Shown piece after piece: positions 17,196-29,464 of a DNA stretch of 64,000 bases. Source of the stretch: Thermohalobaculum sp951813525. GTDB taxonomy: Bacteria > Pseudomonadota > Alphaproteobacteria > Rhodobacterales > Rhodobacteraceae. Position 1 is the first letter of the stretch. Each line of letters begins with the position of its first letter. The DNA lies in the NCBI GenBank assembly GCA_951813525.2, contig CATOTJ020000003.1, forward strand, positions 62,001 to 126,000, given 5' to 3'. A program made the translations under genes and the position numbers. The notes below the pieces were generated by a model. It saw only the letters and a list, made by a program, of their open reading frames with translations. It was not told where the DNA came from and did not search any database.

Positions 17196-17614
17196 TACGC
17201 CCTTTTCTGTCTGCCTTCATGGTTCTGGCCGCCCTGTCGGCCTGTGCCCCGATCCCGCTTGGCGGACCGGTCGCGCCGCCCCGTCCCGCGGTCGGCCCGG
17301 AAATCATCGTGCGCATCCCGCAACGCGGACAGGCCGCGCGCGATCTGATCGAACATGTCGGTGCCCGTTGCTGGCTCGACGGCGTGACCCGCGGCGCCCA
17401 GATGATCGTCAACCGTCAAACCGGACGGATCGTGATCGTCGACGACACCAAGGACCTGCTGGCCGCCGATTTTCTGCGCCCGAAAGATGGCCGCAGCCGG
17501 ATCAGGCTGTCCGGGCCAGCAATCGGCGATCCGGTCAAGAAACAGAAGATCGTCGCCTCGCTGGACAAGGCTGCCCGCACCGGCGAGACGAGTTGCCCCA
17601 TCGCAGCAGGGTAG
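17192..17614 (+). CDS. Hypothetical lipoprotein
   Basis: A 140-residue protein with a short signal peptide and a lipobox (LSAC, Cys about residue 18), then a Pro-rich linker and a small domain with two further cysteines (GARCWLDG and ETSCPI) that could form a disulfide. Translation is coupled to purQ by an ATGA overlap. No family is recognised. The signal predicts an outer- or inner-membrane-anchored periplasmic protein; a purine role is not implied by position alone. Confidence 0.7.
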   Translation: MIRPFLSAFMVLAALSACAPIPLGGPVAPPRPAVGPEIIVRIPQRGQAARDLIEHVGARCWLDGVTRGAQMIVNRQTGRIVIVDDTKDLLAADFLRPKDGRSRIRLSGPAIGDPVKKQKIVASLDKAARTGETSCPIAAG

Positions 17615-17628
17615 AGGGCTAAGCGGGC

Positions 17629-18894
17629 GTGGCTTTTGATCTCCGCCCGTTCCTCGCCGCGGCGGACGCCCGCGCCGAACGCATCGTCGCCGCAATCCGG
17701 CTGCTGATCGGTTTGTCGCTGTTCGGTGTCCTGCTGGTCACATTGCCCGGCGCAGCCGACGCCGCCAACTGGATACCCGGCAAATTGATCGATCAGCGCA
17801 CATTGGCGGTGATCACCATCACGACCTATCTGATGATGGGTGTCGTCACGCTCACGATCTGCCTGACCGGGTTCTATCGCGGATGGATGGTGTGGCCGTT
17901 CGCAACCGCGGATGCTCTGGTCGCATTGGCCAGCCTCTGGATGGGGCTCGCCAATATGGGACTGATCGGCGCCTATGCCCCGCTGATCCCGGCCAGCTGG
18001 CTGATGGTCATCGTGCTCGCCTTCGGCACATTGCGGTACAATCCATGGCTGCAAGTCTGGCTGACGGCATTGATCGGGACCGGGCTGATCATCGTGATCG
18101 GGATGACCGGTGGTTTGGGGGCCGACCCGGTTCCGGGCGGGGGGGGCATTTTCACGACTGCGCCGCCCACGGTGATGCGAATTGTCATGCTTTCGGCGGC
18201 GGGGTTGATCATCGCACTGGCCGTCTGGCGATCGCGCCGGAACCTATACGAGGCGATCGAGGCGTCGCAGCGCCGCGCCAATCTTGGCCGGTATCTGCCC
18301 CGGCAGATTTCTGAATTGCTTGAAACAGGCGACATCGCGGACCTGCGGCGCGGACGCAGGGGGCGCCTTGCCGTGTTGTTCGTTGATCTGCGCCAATTCA
18401 CGGCACGCGCCGAACAGATGACGCCAGATGATCTGTCGGCCTTTATGACCCGTTTCCGCCAGTTGATCACACGCATCGCCGATCAGACAGGCGGCGCCGT
18501 CGACAAATTCGTCGGCGATGGCGCGATGCTGATCTTTGGCCTGGAAGCCGAGCGAGAGGACGATGCGGCATCTGCATTGGCAGCGGCGCGACGCCTGACA
18601 GATGGCATCGCAACATTCGAAGACGGCGATCTGCGCCTGGCCATGGGCGCCCATTGGGGCGAGGCGTTCTGCGGTGTCGTCGGCGATGAAAGCCGGTTGG
18701 AATTCACCGTTTTGGGCGATGTCGTGAATGTGGCCGCCCGGCTGGAGGGCCGGGCCAAGACAGAGAATGCCAGCCTGGTCGTCAGCGCCGCCCTTTTGCA
18801 ACGCGCCCATGAAGACAGCGCGAACTGGCACGCTTTGGGTTTGTCTGAAATCCGGGGGCGGCAAGAGCCGGTCCAGTTGTTCGCCCGCCCTTGA
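17629..18894 (+). CDS. Membrane class III adenylate/guanylate cyclase
   Basis: A 421-residue protein with about six hydrophobic helices in the first 200 residues, then GRYLPRQISELLE, a linker common before such cyclases. A class III catalytic domain follows. Metal-binding Asp residues are visible in VLFVDLRQFT and KFVGDGAMLIFG, and GDVVNVAARLEG is the conserved dimer/purine segment. It should make cAMP (or cGMP) from the NTP. The best start is a GTG at 17629, 15 bp after the lipoprotein gene. The sensing input would come from the membrane part, which I do not recognise. Confidence 0.85.
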   Translation: MAFDLRPFLAAADARAERIVAAIRLLIGLSLFGVLLVTLPGAADAANWIPGKLIDQRTLAVITITTYLMMGVVTLTICLTGFYRGWMVWPFATADALVALASLWMGLANMGLIGAYAPLIPASWLMVIVLAFGTLRYNPWLQVWLTALIGTGLIIVIGMTGGLGADPVPGGGGIFTTAPPTVMRIVMLSAAGLIIALAVWRSRRNLYEAIEASQRRANLGRYLPRQISELLETGDIADLRRGRRGRLAVLFVDLRQFTARAEQMTPDDLSAFMTRFRQLITRIADQTGGAVDKFVGDGAMLIFGLEAEREDDAASALAAARRLTDGIATFEDGDLRLAMGAHWGEAFCGVVGDESRLEFTVLGDVVNVAARLEGRAKTENASLVVSAALLQRAHEDSANWHALGLSEIRGRQEPVQLFARP

Positions 18895-18981
18895 CCTCGC
18901 CCCGACGCTGCGGCAAGGCGCAGGACAGACGGGCAGCCTCTTGCGGCCCGGACTGGCCAAGCTTGACCCGGGATCACTGCC

Positions 18982-20127
<1,146 letters not shown>

Positions 20128-20173
20128 CGACGGGCTGGCCACGCCGCCGCCGCAACGCGCGGCCAGGTTCGGC

Positions 20174-21076
20174 CTATTCACCGATCCAGCGTCTGAAGAC
20201 ACCGTTGACCGCAGCCACGCCCAGCGACGAACACGCAACGGCGACCCAGTCCAACATCGTCATGCTTTCACCCAACAGCACCAACGCTGTGATCGCCGCG
20301 CAAACCGGGACCAGCGCATTCGCCGTCGATCCGCGCAGCGGCCCCAGATGCCGGATCGCCAGCCCATAGGCCAGGACTGCGAACAACCCGGTTATCACCC
20401 CCTGCACCAGGGCCTGAAACCCGATATCACCGGCGCTCATCCCATCGAAGACACCCGGATTCAGCACCCAGGCCAATGCCAGAAACGGCATGGAGTAGAG
20501 GCAGATATAGGCCGTTCCTTCAACCGGGTTCAGGCCCGATCTGGGCAGCATGACCGTAAAAATCGAAATCCCCAGACTGGCCGCCAACAAGAACGGCGCC
20601 CCGCCCATTTCCGCCCAGCGTTCGGCAGCCACCCATTGCCCCAGAACACAAGTCAGCGCGACAGCCATCAACAACAGCCCCAACGCCGCCCCGCGCCCCG
20701 GCACCCGCCGGAACAAGGCCCAGCCAAGCCCGGCCACCAAAAGCGGCGCCAGCCCCGGCACCAACGGTCCGAACAGCGACGCCGGCACACTGGACAGCCC
20801 GGTGCCAACGGTCAGCGTAAACGGCATGCCCCATCCCAGCGTCATCATCAGGATGGCGCCGATATTGGCATCGCGCGGAATAATCCCGCGCCGCCACCAA
20901 ACCGGCAGCAGGATCAGCGCAGGCAATCCGTTGCGGCAAATCGCCAATACCAGCGGATCGATGCGCTCGACCATCGACCAGCGCGTCGCCGCGATCCAAC
21001 CCGCCCAGATCAGGACAGCGGTTCCACCACCCAACAGGCCAAGCCAGATCTTTTCGCCTGTTTGGTCGTCCGTCAA
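20174..21076 (-). CDS. EamA/DMT-family transporter
   Basis: About 300 residues with ten predicted hydrophobic helices in two EamA repeats. The repeats are recognisable by GGTAVLIWAGWIAATRW and, in the second half, GSTANALVPVCAAITALVLLGE. Such proteins export or exchange metabolites; the substrate is unknown. The start is uncertain. A TTG at 21076 preceded by GGGGGTC gives a normal-length protein, while an ATG at 21121 would add 15 residues; longer extensions would overlap purL. The gene is divergent from purL and convergent with the PLP enzyme. Confidence 0.8.
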   Translation of the reverse strand: MTDDQTGEKIWLGLLGGGTAVLIWAGWIAATRWSMVERIDPLVLAICRNGLPALILLPVWWRRGIIPRDANIGAILMMTLGWGMPFTLTVGTGLSSVPASLFGPLVPGLAPLLVAGLGWALFRRVPGRGAALGLLLMAVALTCVLGQWVAAERWAEMGGAPFLLAASLGISIFTVMLPRSGLNPVEGTAYICLYSMPFLALAWVLNPGVFDGMSAGDIGFQALVQGVITGLFAVLAYGLAIRHLGPLRGSTANALVPVCAAITALVLLGESMTMLDWVAVACSSLGVAAVNGVFRRWIGE

Positions 21077-21174
21077 ATGACCCCCGCGCCAATCGCCGCA
21101 CACGGGTTCCCCGGCGCGCATGGCTTCGCTAGAACACACCCCGCCCACTACATGCAAGCAGTCGAGGATCCAGC

Positions 21175-23358
<2,184 letters not shown>

Positions 23359-23589
23359 CGCCGCGAAACAGGCCAAGCCCGCTTTGGCGAAACCAGCTAT
23401 TGCCGTCTGAACCGATCCAGCCGGGCCTCGGCAAAACCCCAAGCCCAGGGTGACTTGCGCTTTTCAGACACCGGACCGGTCCAGGGCAGATCAATTCGGC
23501 CTGAAAATCGCCCTGATTTTACGATAGAAATTCACCATGAAGAGATTCGGTCGTGCTTCTGAATGCTCTGCCACGCGCGGTGACCGGTG

Positions 23590-24084
23590 ATGAACTGGTC
23601 CGCGCGTCCGCTATTCCTGTCAGCGTTTCTACTGCTGATGCTGGGCGTCGCGTTGGCCTGGTACGGTCGGCTTCCACCCGGCGGGCTTCTCGGCGGCAAC
23701 GGTGAACCGTTTGGCCGATGGCCGCTCATCTCGGCCTGTATGTGGCTGTCGATCGGTTGGTTTATCTTGGTTTTGCCCTGGTCGCTGCTGTTACGCCACC
23801 GTTTGAAGGCACGCCAGCGTCTCATCGGGCTGGCCTTTATACCGGCAGTGCTTTCCGGTCTGGCGGTGATCATAATGGCCGTCGGCGCGGCGGTGTTCGG
23901 CACACCGGTCGTCCCGGCCCAGATCGTCGATCAGATGGCATTGACCAACCACGATTTCATTCTGCTGGACAGCATTCTGACAACGGCGACGGCCATTGCA
24001 TCGCTGGCACTGGTATTGTCGATCTCTCTCAGCGTGGAAGCTCTTCGGCCCGATGCGAAGGGCATCGAACAGGTTTTTTCCTGA
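23590..24084 (+). CDS. Hypothetical four-helix membrane protein
   Basis: A 164-residue protein with four hydrophobic segments (about residues 8-25, 45-70, 80-105 and 130-150) and few charged loops. No family is recognised. A GTG immediately precedes the ATG (23587), so the start may be one codon longer. It stands alone 231 bp after purL and is closed by a strong terminator shared with the convergent RTX gene. Confidence 0.55.
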   Translation: MNWSARPLFLSAFLLLMLGVALAWYGRLPPGGLLGGNGEPFGRWPLISACMWLSIGWFILVLPWSLLLRHRLKARQRLIGLAFIPAVLSGLAVIIMAVGAAVFGTPVVPAQIVDQMALTNHDFILLDSILTTATAIASLALVLSISLSVEALRPDAKGIEQVFS

Positions 24085-24151
24085 CACAGACGCGAACTGC
24101 AATACATACAAACGTGCACCAAATCCTCGACGTACCAATCTTGCCCAAATG

Positions 24152-24187
24152 ACCCGCCCCGCGGGGGACACTGCGGGGCGGGTCTTT
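24152..24187. terminator. Intrinsic bidirectional terminator
   Basis: A perfect 11-bp stem, ACCCGCCCCGC paired with GCGGGGCGGGT, with a 10-base loop and CTTT after it on the plus strand. It lies between the convergent membrane-protein gene and the RTX gene, so it can stop both transcripts. Confidence 0.8.
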
Positions 24188-24288
24188 CCGGCCGTGGAGG
24201 GGACAGGGACAAGTTGGCCGGAAATCTCGTATTCAACGGGCCGCGGCCTTGGGGGTAAGGACAACGCTGGCCGCGACCCGCGACCACA

Positions 24289-25239
24289 TCAGGCGATCAC
24301 AAGATCGTCGATGTAGAAGTGGGTGGTGTCCGGCGCGCTGCCGACCTGTGCCTGATAGTCGGTGTTTAGCGTGCCGCCATAGCTGACGAACACCACTTGA
24401 TCGACACTGTCGAAGACGTTGTCGTCCAACAGCAGTTGGGTGGACGCCGTCGAATCGACCGTCACGAACTGCTGGCCGACGAACTGACCATCGTCCATTC
24501 CGACGATCCGGACCGTCATGCCGTCATTGTAAAGTGCACCGATTTCGACCTCTTCGAAATCGAAATTGTCCTGGGCCGAAAACCAGACTTCCGCGCCAAA
24601 CCCCGCCATGCCAAAAACATTGTCGGTGCCAACACGGTTCGAATGACCACCGATCAGCCCGGCCGAAGCCAGATCATCGTCTTCTGCGAAATAGAACTGC
24701 TCGGACCAGTCCATGCCGCCATAACCGGGATGAACAATGTCGATCGGCGCGCCATACCGCGGATCGGCAATCGACAACTCTTCAAAGTCGATGACCTGCG
24801 GCGGCGTCGGCGCAAAGATGAAGTCGTCCACGGCAAAATCCGCCTGGGTCAGCGTGCCGCCACCTGCCTTCTTTATCTGCAAGACCTCGTCGCCGAAGGT
24901 CAGGCGAATCTGACCGTTGTTCAGCGTCTGAAAGGTCAGGTCGGCCATCGACGTGACGCCCCAGTCCTTCAGATCGATCACGTCGTCGGTGGACCAGTCC
25001 TTGATCCAGTCCTTTTCGCCATCGGCGACCAGGCGGAATGTATCCGACCCGTTGCCGCCCCACATTCTGTCCTGGCCCGTACCGTCGATGATCACATCAT
25101 CTCCGCCACCGCCTTTCAGCCGATCATCGCCATCCCAACCATGGATATAATCGGCACCACCCTTGCCGCGGATCAGATCGGCGTCGAACGTGCCGAAAAT
25201 CTGGTCCGCGGACCCGGTTCCATCAAGTGTTGCCATCAT
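24289..25239 (-). CDS. RTX calcium-binding protein, twin A
   Basis: A 316-residue protein. Residues ~5-65 hold hemolysin-type nonapeptides (GKGGADYI, GWDGDDRL, GGGGDDVI). Then comes the SDTF...DDVIDLKDWGV module ending DDFIFAP, shared with the RTX protease at 9.8 kb. The last ~165 residues are a separate domain starting VIDFEEL, containing GYGGMDWSEQFYF and ending FYIDDLVI. No catalytic motif is seen. There is no signal peptide, so type I secretion is likely. The start follows GAGGAGTAAGA. The neighbour upstream is a diverged copy of the same length, pointing to tandem duplication. Confidence 0.8.
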   Translation of the reverse strand: MMATLDGTGSADQIFGTFDADLIRGKGGADYIHGWDGDDRLKGGGGDDVIIDGTGQDRMWGGNGSDTFRLVADGEKDWIKDWSTDDVIDLKDWGVTSMADLTFQTLNNGQIRLTFGDEVLQIKKAGGGTLTQADFAVDDFIFAPTPPQVIDFEELSIADPRYGAPIDIVHPGYGGMDWSEQFYFAEDDDLASAGLIGGHSNRVGTDNVFGMAGFGAEVWFSAQDNFDFEEVEIGALYNDGMTVRIVGMDDGQFVGQQFVTVDSTASTQLLLDDNVFDSVDQVVFVSYGGTLNTDYQAQVGSAPDTTHFYIDDLVIA

Positions 25240-25322
25240 TCTTACTCCTCAAAGCTACATGCAGGCCGGAACATCCGGCGTGCCAGACTGGGCCCGCGGT
25301 GGCGCACCGCAGGCCGAACGCA

Positions 25323-26273
25323 TCAGCCGATCACCAGATCGTCGATGTAGAAATGGGTCAGATCACCGCCCAGCACGAGATTCGAAAACTCGGGGTGCAT
25401 CGTGCCGCCCGTCGACGAAAAGTGGACCTCATCGACCTGGTTAAAGATGGCATCGTCCATCGCCAGGACCTGGCTGGCCTGACTGGACAGCGTGAAGGTC
25501 TGCGAACCCGTCACCTGCCCGTCATCCATCCCGGTCACGGTCAGGGTCATCCCTTCCATGTAAAGCGACCCCGCCGACATCTGTTCAAAATCGAAGTCGA
25601 CAGCCGACCGGAACGAGACATCGGCGCCGTAACCGTTCATCGCGACATTATCTCCGGACGTGGTGCGATGATTGATGCCGGTCAGGATATTGTCCGCGAC
25701 CATCTCGTCATGCTCGGCGAAATAGAACTGATCGGACCAGGTCAGGCCGTCATGCCCGGCGTCGATATATTCAATCGGCGCACCATAGGGCGCCAGGTTT
25801 TGATCCAGACTTTCAAAATCGACACTGCGATAGGTCGGCGTCGGTGCAAACACAAAGTCGCTGGCGTCGAAATCCGCTTGTGTCAGCGCTTGCTTGAACC
25901 GGCCTTCGACCTCCAGTTCCTCATCCCCGAATTTGATCAGCACATCGCCGTTCGAAAGCTGCTGAAACGTCAGTTCCGAAATGTCCTGCACGCCCCAGTC
26001 CGACAGATCGATCGTGTCCTGATCTTCCCAATCGCGAATGCGTTCGCGCTCGCCGTCGCCGCCGACAAGAACGAACGTATCTGCGTCCGACCCGCCCCAA
26101 AGCTGATCCGCGCCTGCACCATCGGTCAGCGTGTCCAGACCGGACCCGCCTTTCAGCCGGTCATCGCCGTCCAACCCGTTGATCTCGTCGTTGCCGCCGC
26201 GTCCCCGGATCAGGTCGCCGCCCGGGCCGCCGGTCAGCACATTATCTTGGTTGTTTCCATTGATATTCGCCAT
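25323..26273 (-). CDS. RTX calcium-binding protein, twin B
   Basis: 316 residues with the same order as twin A: nonapeptides (GGPGGDLI, GRGGNDEI, GLDGDDRL), the ADTF...DTIDLSDWGV module ending DFVFAP, then the C-terminal domain from VDFESL through GHDGLTWSDQFYF to FYIDDLVIG. The start at 26273 is set by CGGAGCGAGCA; an open frame continues to 26477 without one. Similarity with twin A covers the whole length, strongest in the repeats and the last ten residues. It is first in the pair, 83 bp upstream of twin A, and divergent from the aldolase-family gene. Confidence 0.8.
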   Translation of the reverse strand: MANINGNNQDNVLTGGPGGDLIRGRGGNDEINGLDGDDRLKGGSGLDTLTDGAGADQLWGGSDADTFVLVGGDGERERIRDWEDQDTIDLSDWGVQDISELTFQQLSNGDVLIKFGDEELEVEGRFKQALTQADFDASDFVFAPTPTYRSVDFESLDQNLAPYGAPIEYIDAGHDGLTWSDQFYFAEHDEMVADNILTGINHRTTSGDNVAMNGYGADVSFRSAVDFDFEQMSAGSLYMEGMTLTVTGMDDGQVTGSQTFTLSSQASQVLAMDDAIFNQVDEVHFSSTGGTMHPEFSNLVLGGDLTHFYIDDLVIG

Positions 26274-26539
26274 TGCTCGCTCCGTTTTTCGAGTTGTTGC
26301 TCGAGGGCCCGTTCGCCCCTCCCGATCGACTATGCCCAGCGTTTTCAGAGGGTTGCAGGGGGTCCGGCGCGAATGCTGCGTCCTTGCGGCGCCTTTGCCG
26401 GGTTTCTGCACAGATCTGCCCGGGCCGCAGAATCCCTGCACACCGGAAATCGCAATCCGCAACGTTGCAAAGCCCAAGCGGGCTTGATCGGCGGACGAAT
26501 CGCATCAAAGCTCCCACCCAAATCCGGGAGGGAATCGCC

Positions 26540-27445
26540 ATGCGCCACGATCTGAGCGGGATCGAGGGAATCTATCCGATCATCTATGCTTTCTTCGATG
26601 GTGACGAGCGGTTGGACGAACCGGCAATTCGCCAGCAGATCCAGGCCTGCCTCGCCCACAACCCGCAAGGGATCGCGGCGCTGGGGCTGGCAACCGAAAC
26701 CGCCAAGATGTCAACGGCCGAGCGCCGCGAGGTCATGGATTGGCTCGCTGAAGAAACAGGCGATCAATGCCCCATCGCGATCACCGTCGCCGAACCCACG
26801 GTCGAGGGACAGATCGCCTTTGTGCAGGCAGCGGCCCGGGCGGGCGCCGCCTGGGTGATCCTGCAACCACCGCCGACAACCGGGTTGTCCGAGTTGGAGT
26901 ATCTCAGGTTCTTTGGCCGCGTCGCCGATGCCAGCCCGATCCCCGTGGCAATCCAAAACGCCCCCGGTTTGATCGCAACTTCGCTGTCCATCGATGCGCT
27001 GCACAGGTTGAATCGCAATCACCCGAATGTCTGCCTGCTCAAGGGCGAGGCCTCTGCCGTCGATATCGCACGGCTGATCGAACAGACCGAAGGCGCGTTT
27101 CGCGTCTTGAACGGCCGCGGCGGCATGGAACTGCCGGACAATCTGCGGGCGGGCTGTGTCGGCATGATCCCTGCGCCCGATTGTTTCGAACGCCAGCTTG
27201 CGATCTGGGATGCCTGGCAAGAGGGCGATCAGGCGACAGCCGATGCCATCTATTCCGACATTGCACCGGCCATCGTCTTTGCAATGCAATCGATCCCGCA
27301 TCTGCTGTGCTACGGCAAGCGGATCACTGCGGCCCGGCTGGGCATGGATCCCGCGGAACTGTTTGACCGCGCCCCGGCCCTCAGACCAACCGAATTCGGC
27401 CTGGACTGCGTACGCCGTTTTGCGGCAAGGCTTGGTCCGCTTTAA
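26540..27445 (+). CDS. DapA-fold aldolase/lyase without the canonical Tyr
   Basis: A 301-residue protein of the dihydrodipicolinate synthase/N-acetylneuraminate lyase superfamily. The Schiff-base Lys is at 168 (VCLLKGE). The DapA GTTGE motif is GLATE, and the Tyr of the YN-x-P motif is Gln139 (IQNAPG). It is therefore probably not DapA but a lyase or aldolase on another keto-acid. The ATG at 26540 follows GGGAGGG. It is divergent from the RTX twins and stands alone before ppiD. Confidence 0.75.
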   Translation: MRHDLSGIEGIYPIIYAFFDGDERLDEPAIRQQIQACLAHNPQGIAALGLATETAKMSTAERREVMDWLAEETGDQCPIAITVAEPTVEGQIAFVQAAARAGAAWVILQPPPTTGLSELEYLRFFGRVADASPIPVAIQNAPGLIATSLSIDALHRLNRNHPNVCLLKGEASAVDIARLIEQTEGAFRVLNGRGGMELPDNLRAGCVGMIPAPDCFERQLAIWDAWQEGDQATADAIYSDIAPAIVFAMQSIPHLLCYGKRITAARLGMDPAELFDRAPALRPTEFGLDCVRRFAARLGPL

Positions 27446-27561
27446 CGATTGGCGGCGACTGGTTTGTAACGCAGGCTCACAACCGCTCGAACGCGGCTTG
27501 TCCCGCCCCACCAGGATGCGTAATAAGCTTCAAACGGCTGACGTCTGAAAAGGGATTACAA

Positions 27562-29457
27562 ATGCTCAACCTAATGCGCCGCGGCGTGAAAACCTGGGTT
27601 GCAAAAATCCTGCTGTTTCTGCTGATCATCAGCTTTGCGGTATGGGGGATCGGCGATATTTTCCTGGGCGCCAATCTGGGAACGGTTGCGCATGTCGGCG
27701 ACACTGAAATCGACGCGAACCGGTATGCCCGCAATGTTCAGCGCCAGCAGCATCAGATCACCGTGCAACGCCGGCAGGGCGTCACGCTAGACGATATGCG
27801 CGCCGCCGGGCTGGACCGCCAGATCCTGGCCAGCCTTGTGCGCGAAGCAACCTACACGGAAGAACTTGCAAAGCTTGATATCAGCGTCGGGCCGAACGAA
27901 GTCGCCAAGATGATCCGCCTCAACCCGGCCTTCCTGACCAATGAAGGACAGTTCGATCTCAACCGGTACCGCGAACGTCTGACACAGCTTGGCTATGATG
28001 GGCCGGGTTTCGAAACCGCAATGCGGGCCGCCTTGGCGCAGGGAATTTTGACCGGCGCCGTGCGCGTCGGCACAATGCCGGACGGCACAGCCGAGGCAAT
28101 TGCCAAATGGCAGGGCGAATCGCGCGGTATCACCACGCTCGCGCTGACGCCCGACAAGGCACCGGACCCGGGCGAGCCGTCTGATACCGACCTGTCCACA
28201 TTCTTCGAGGCAGATAAGGAACCCTTCCGCGAACCCGAACGCCGTTGGGGCCGGTACATTCGCATCAGCGCCGCCGATCTGGTCACCGGCATCAAGCCGA
28301 CCGACGAGGAGATCGAGGCCGAATACAACGCCCGGATCGAGGCCTATACCGCACAGCCCAAACGCACGGTCGAACAGATTGTCTTTCCGGACGAGGCCCA
28401 GGCGAAAGCAGCGGCAAAGCGCATCGCCGACGGATCGTCCAGCTTCGCTGAAATCGCCGCTGAACAGAATATATCGGTCGCCGATCTCTCGCTGGGCGAA
28501 GTTGGCCAGAACGAACTGGCCACCGCGGTCGATACCGCGGTCTTCGCATTGACCGAACCTGGCATCGCCGGACCGGTTCAGGTCCTCGACGGCCATGCGC
28601 TGTTGAATGTCACGGCTGTGACAACCGGTGGAACCCGGCCCTTTGCCGAGGTGAAAGACGAGGTAGCTGCCGGGCTGGCCGTTCGCCACGCAACGGGCCT
28701 CGCCTCGCAAAAGGCAAGCGAGATCGCCGAACTGCGCGCAGGCGGTGACAGCCTCGAGGATGTCGCCAAAAAGCTGGGCGTCCCTCTGCTGGAAATCGGT
28801 GGTCTGGCCGTCGACGGTTCCGCCGCAGAAGGCGAGCCGCCGATGATGATCGCCGATCCGGTCTTCATGGCCGAGGTCCAGCAAGCTGGTCCCGGGCTGG
28901 AACGCGACGTGATCGAACTGGCCACCGGCGGTTTCGCAGTGGTTTCGATCGACCGCGTGGCCGAACCGCACCTGCCCAAGCTGGAGACGATCAAAGAAAA
29001 AGTCACCGCCGCCTGGAAAGCTGAACAGCGCATCAAAGCCCTAGAAGCGCGCGCCAAGGAACTGGTTGAAAAGGCCGGAACCGAAGGCATGGCCGCAATC
29101 GGCACCGAACTGGGCGACACGCCCGTCGAAATGCCCGCTGCCCTGCGCAATCAACTGCCGCCCATTCTGGATCAGGATCTGCGCGTCAGGATCTTCACCG
29201 CCGAAAAGGATGCGATCCTGGTCGACCGCAGTGCCGGCGACCAGTCCGTTGTGATCATTCTGGTTCGCGAGATTGTGCCGCTGGCGGGCGAAACCCTGAC
29301 AGAACGGGTCACCGCCGTCGAACAGGCAATGTCCGGCAGCCTGGCCGATGACACCCAGGAATTCTTCGCCCGCGCGCTCGAGGTTCGCCACGAGGCGCAG
29401 GTCAACCAGGGCGCCATCGACGGGGTCTTCGAACGGCTCGGCCACACCGGGTACTGA
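27562..29457 (+). CDS. ppiD: PpiD/SurA-type periplasmic chaperone isomerase
   Basis: A 631-residue protein with an N-terminal membrane anchor (ILLFLLIISFAVWGIGDIF) and a SurA_N-like helical region (TEIDANRYARNVQRQQ). A parvulin-related stretch follows (about 260-370), where AKAAAKRIADGSSSFAEIAAE and GHALLNVTAV match a PpiC core. It assists folding of secreted proteins at the Sec translocon. It starts 117 bp after the aldolase gene and ends 7 bp before trpE, a neighbourhood often seen in Rhodobacterales. Confidence 0.9.
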   Translation: MLNLMRRGVKTWVAKILLFLLIISFAVWGIGDIFLGANLGTVAHVGDTEIDANRYARNVQRQQHQITVQRRQGVTLDDMRAAGLDRQILASLVREATYTEELAKLDISVGPNEVAKMIRLNPAFLTNEGQFDLNRYRERLTQLGYDGPGFETAMRAALAQGILTGAVRVGTMPDGTAEAIAKWQGESRGITTLALTPDKAPDPGEPSDTDLSTFFEADKEPFREPERRWGRYIRISAADLVTGIKPTDEEIEAEYNARIEAYTAQPKRTVEQIVFPDEAQAKAAAKRIADGSSSFAEIAAEQNISVADLSLGEVGQNELATAVDTAVFALTEPGIAGPVQVLDGHALLNVTAVTTGGTRPFAEVKDEVAAGLAVRHATGLASQKASEIAELRAGGDSLEDVAKKLGVPLLEIGGLAVDGSAAEGEPPMMIADPVFMAEVQQAGPGLERDVIELATGGFAVVSIDRVAEPHLPKLETIKEKVTAAWKAEQRIKALEARAKELVEKAGTEGMAAIGTELGDTPVEMPAALRNQLPPILDQDLRVRIFTAEKDAILVDRSAGDQSVVIILVREIVPLAGETLTERVTAVEQAMSGSLADDTQEFFARALEVRHEAQVNQGAIDGVFERLGHTGY

Positions 29458-29464
29458 TCGGGAC

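Noticed and set aside
18895..18981. Possible SAM-type riboswitch before the Cys/Met PLP enzyme
   Set aside because: The 87-bp leader shows only part of a GC-rich dispersed motif and none of the SAM-II or SAM/SAH core features.
29458..29464. Possible trp leader peptide/attenuator before trpE
   Set aside because: Only 7 bp separate ppiD and trpE, so no leader with Trp codons can fit.
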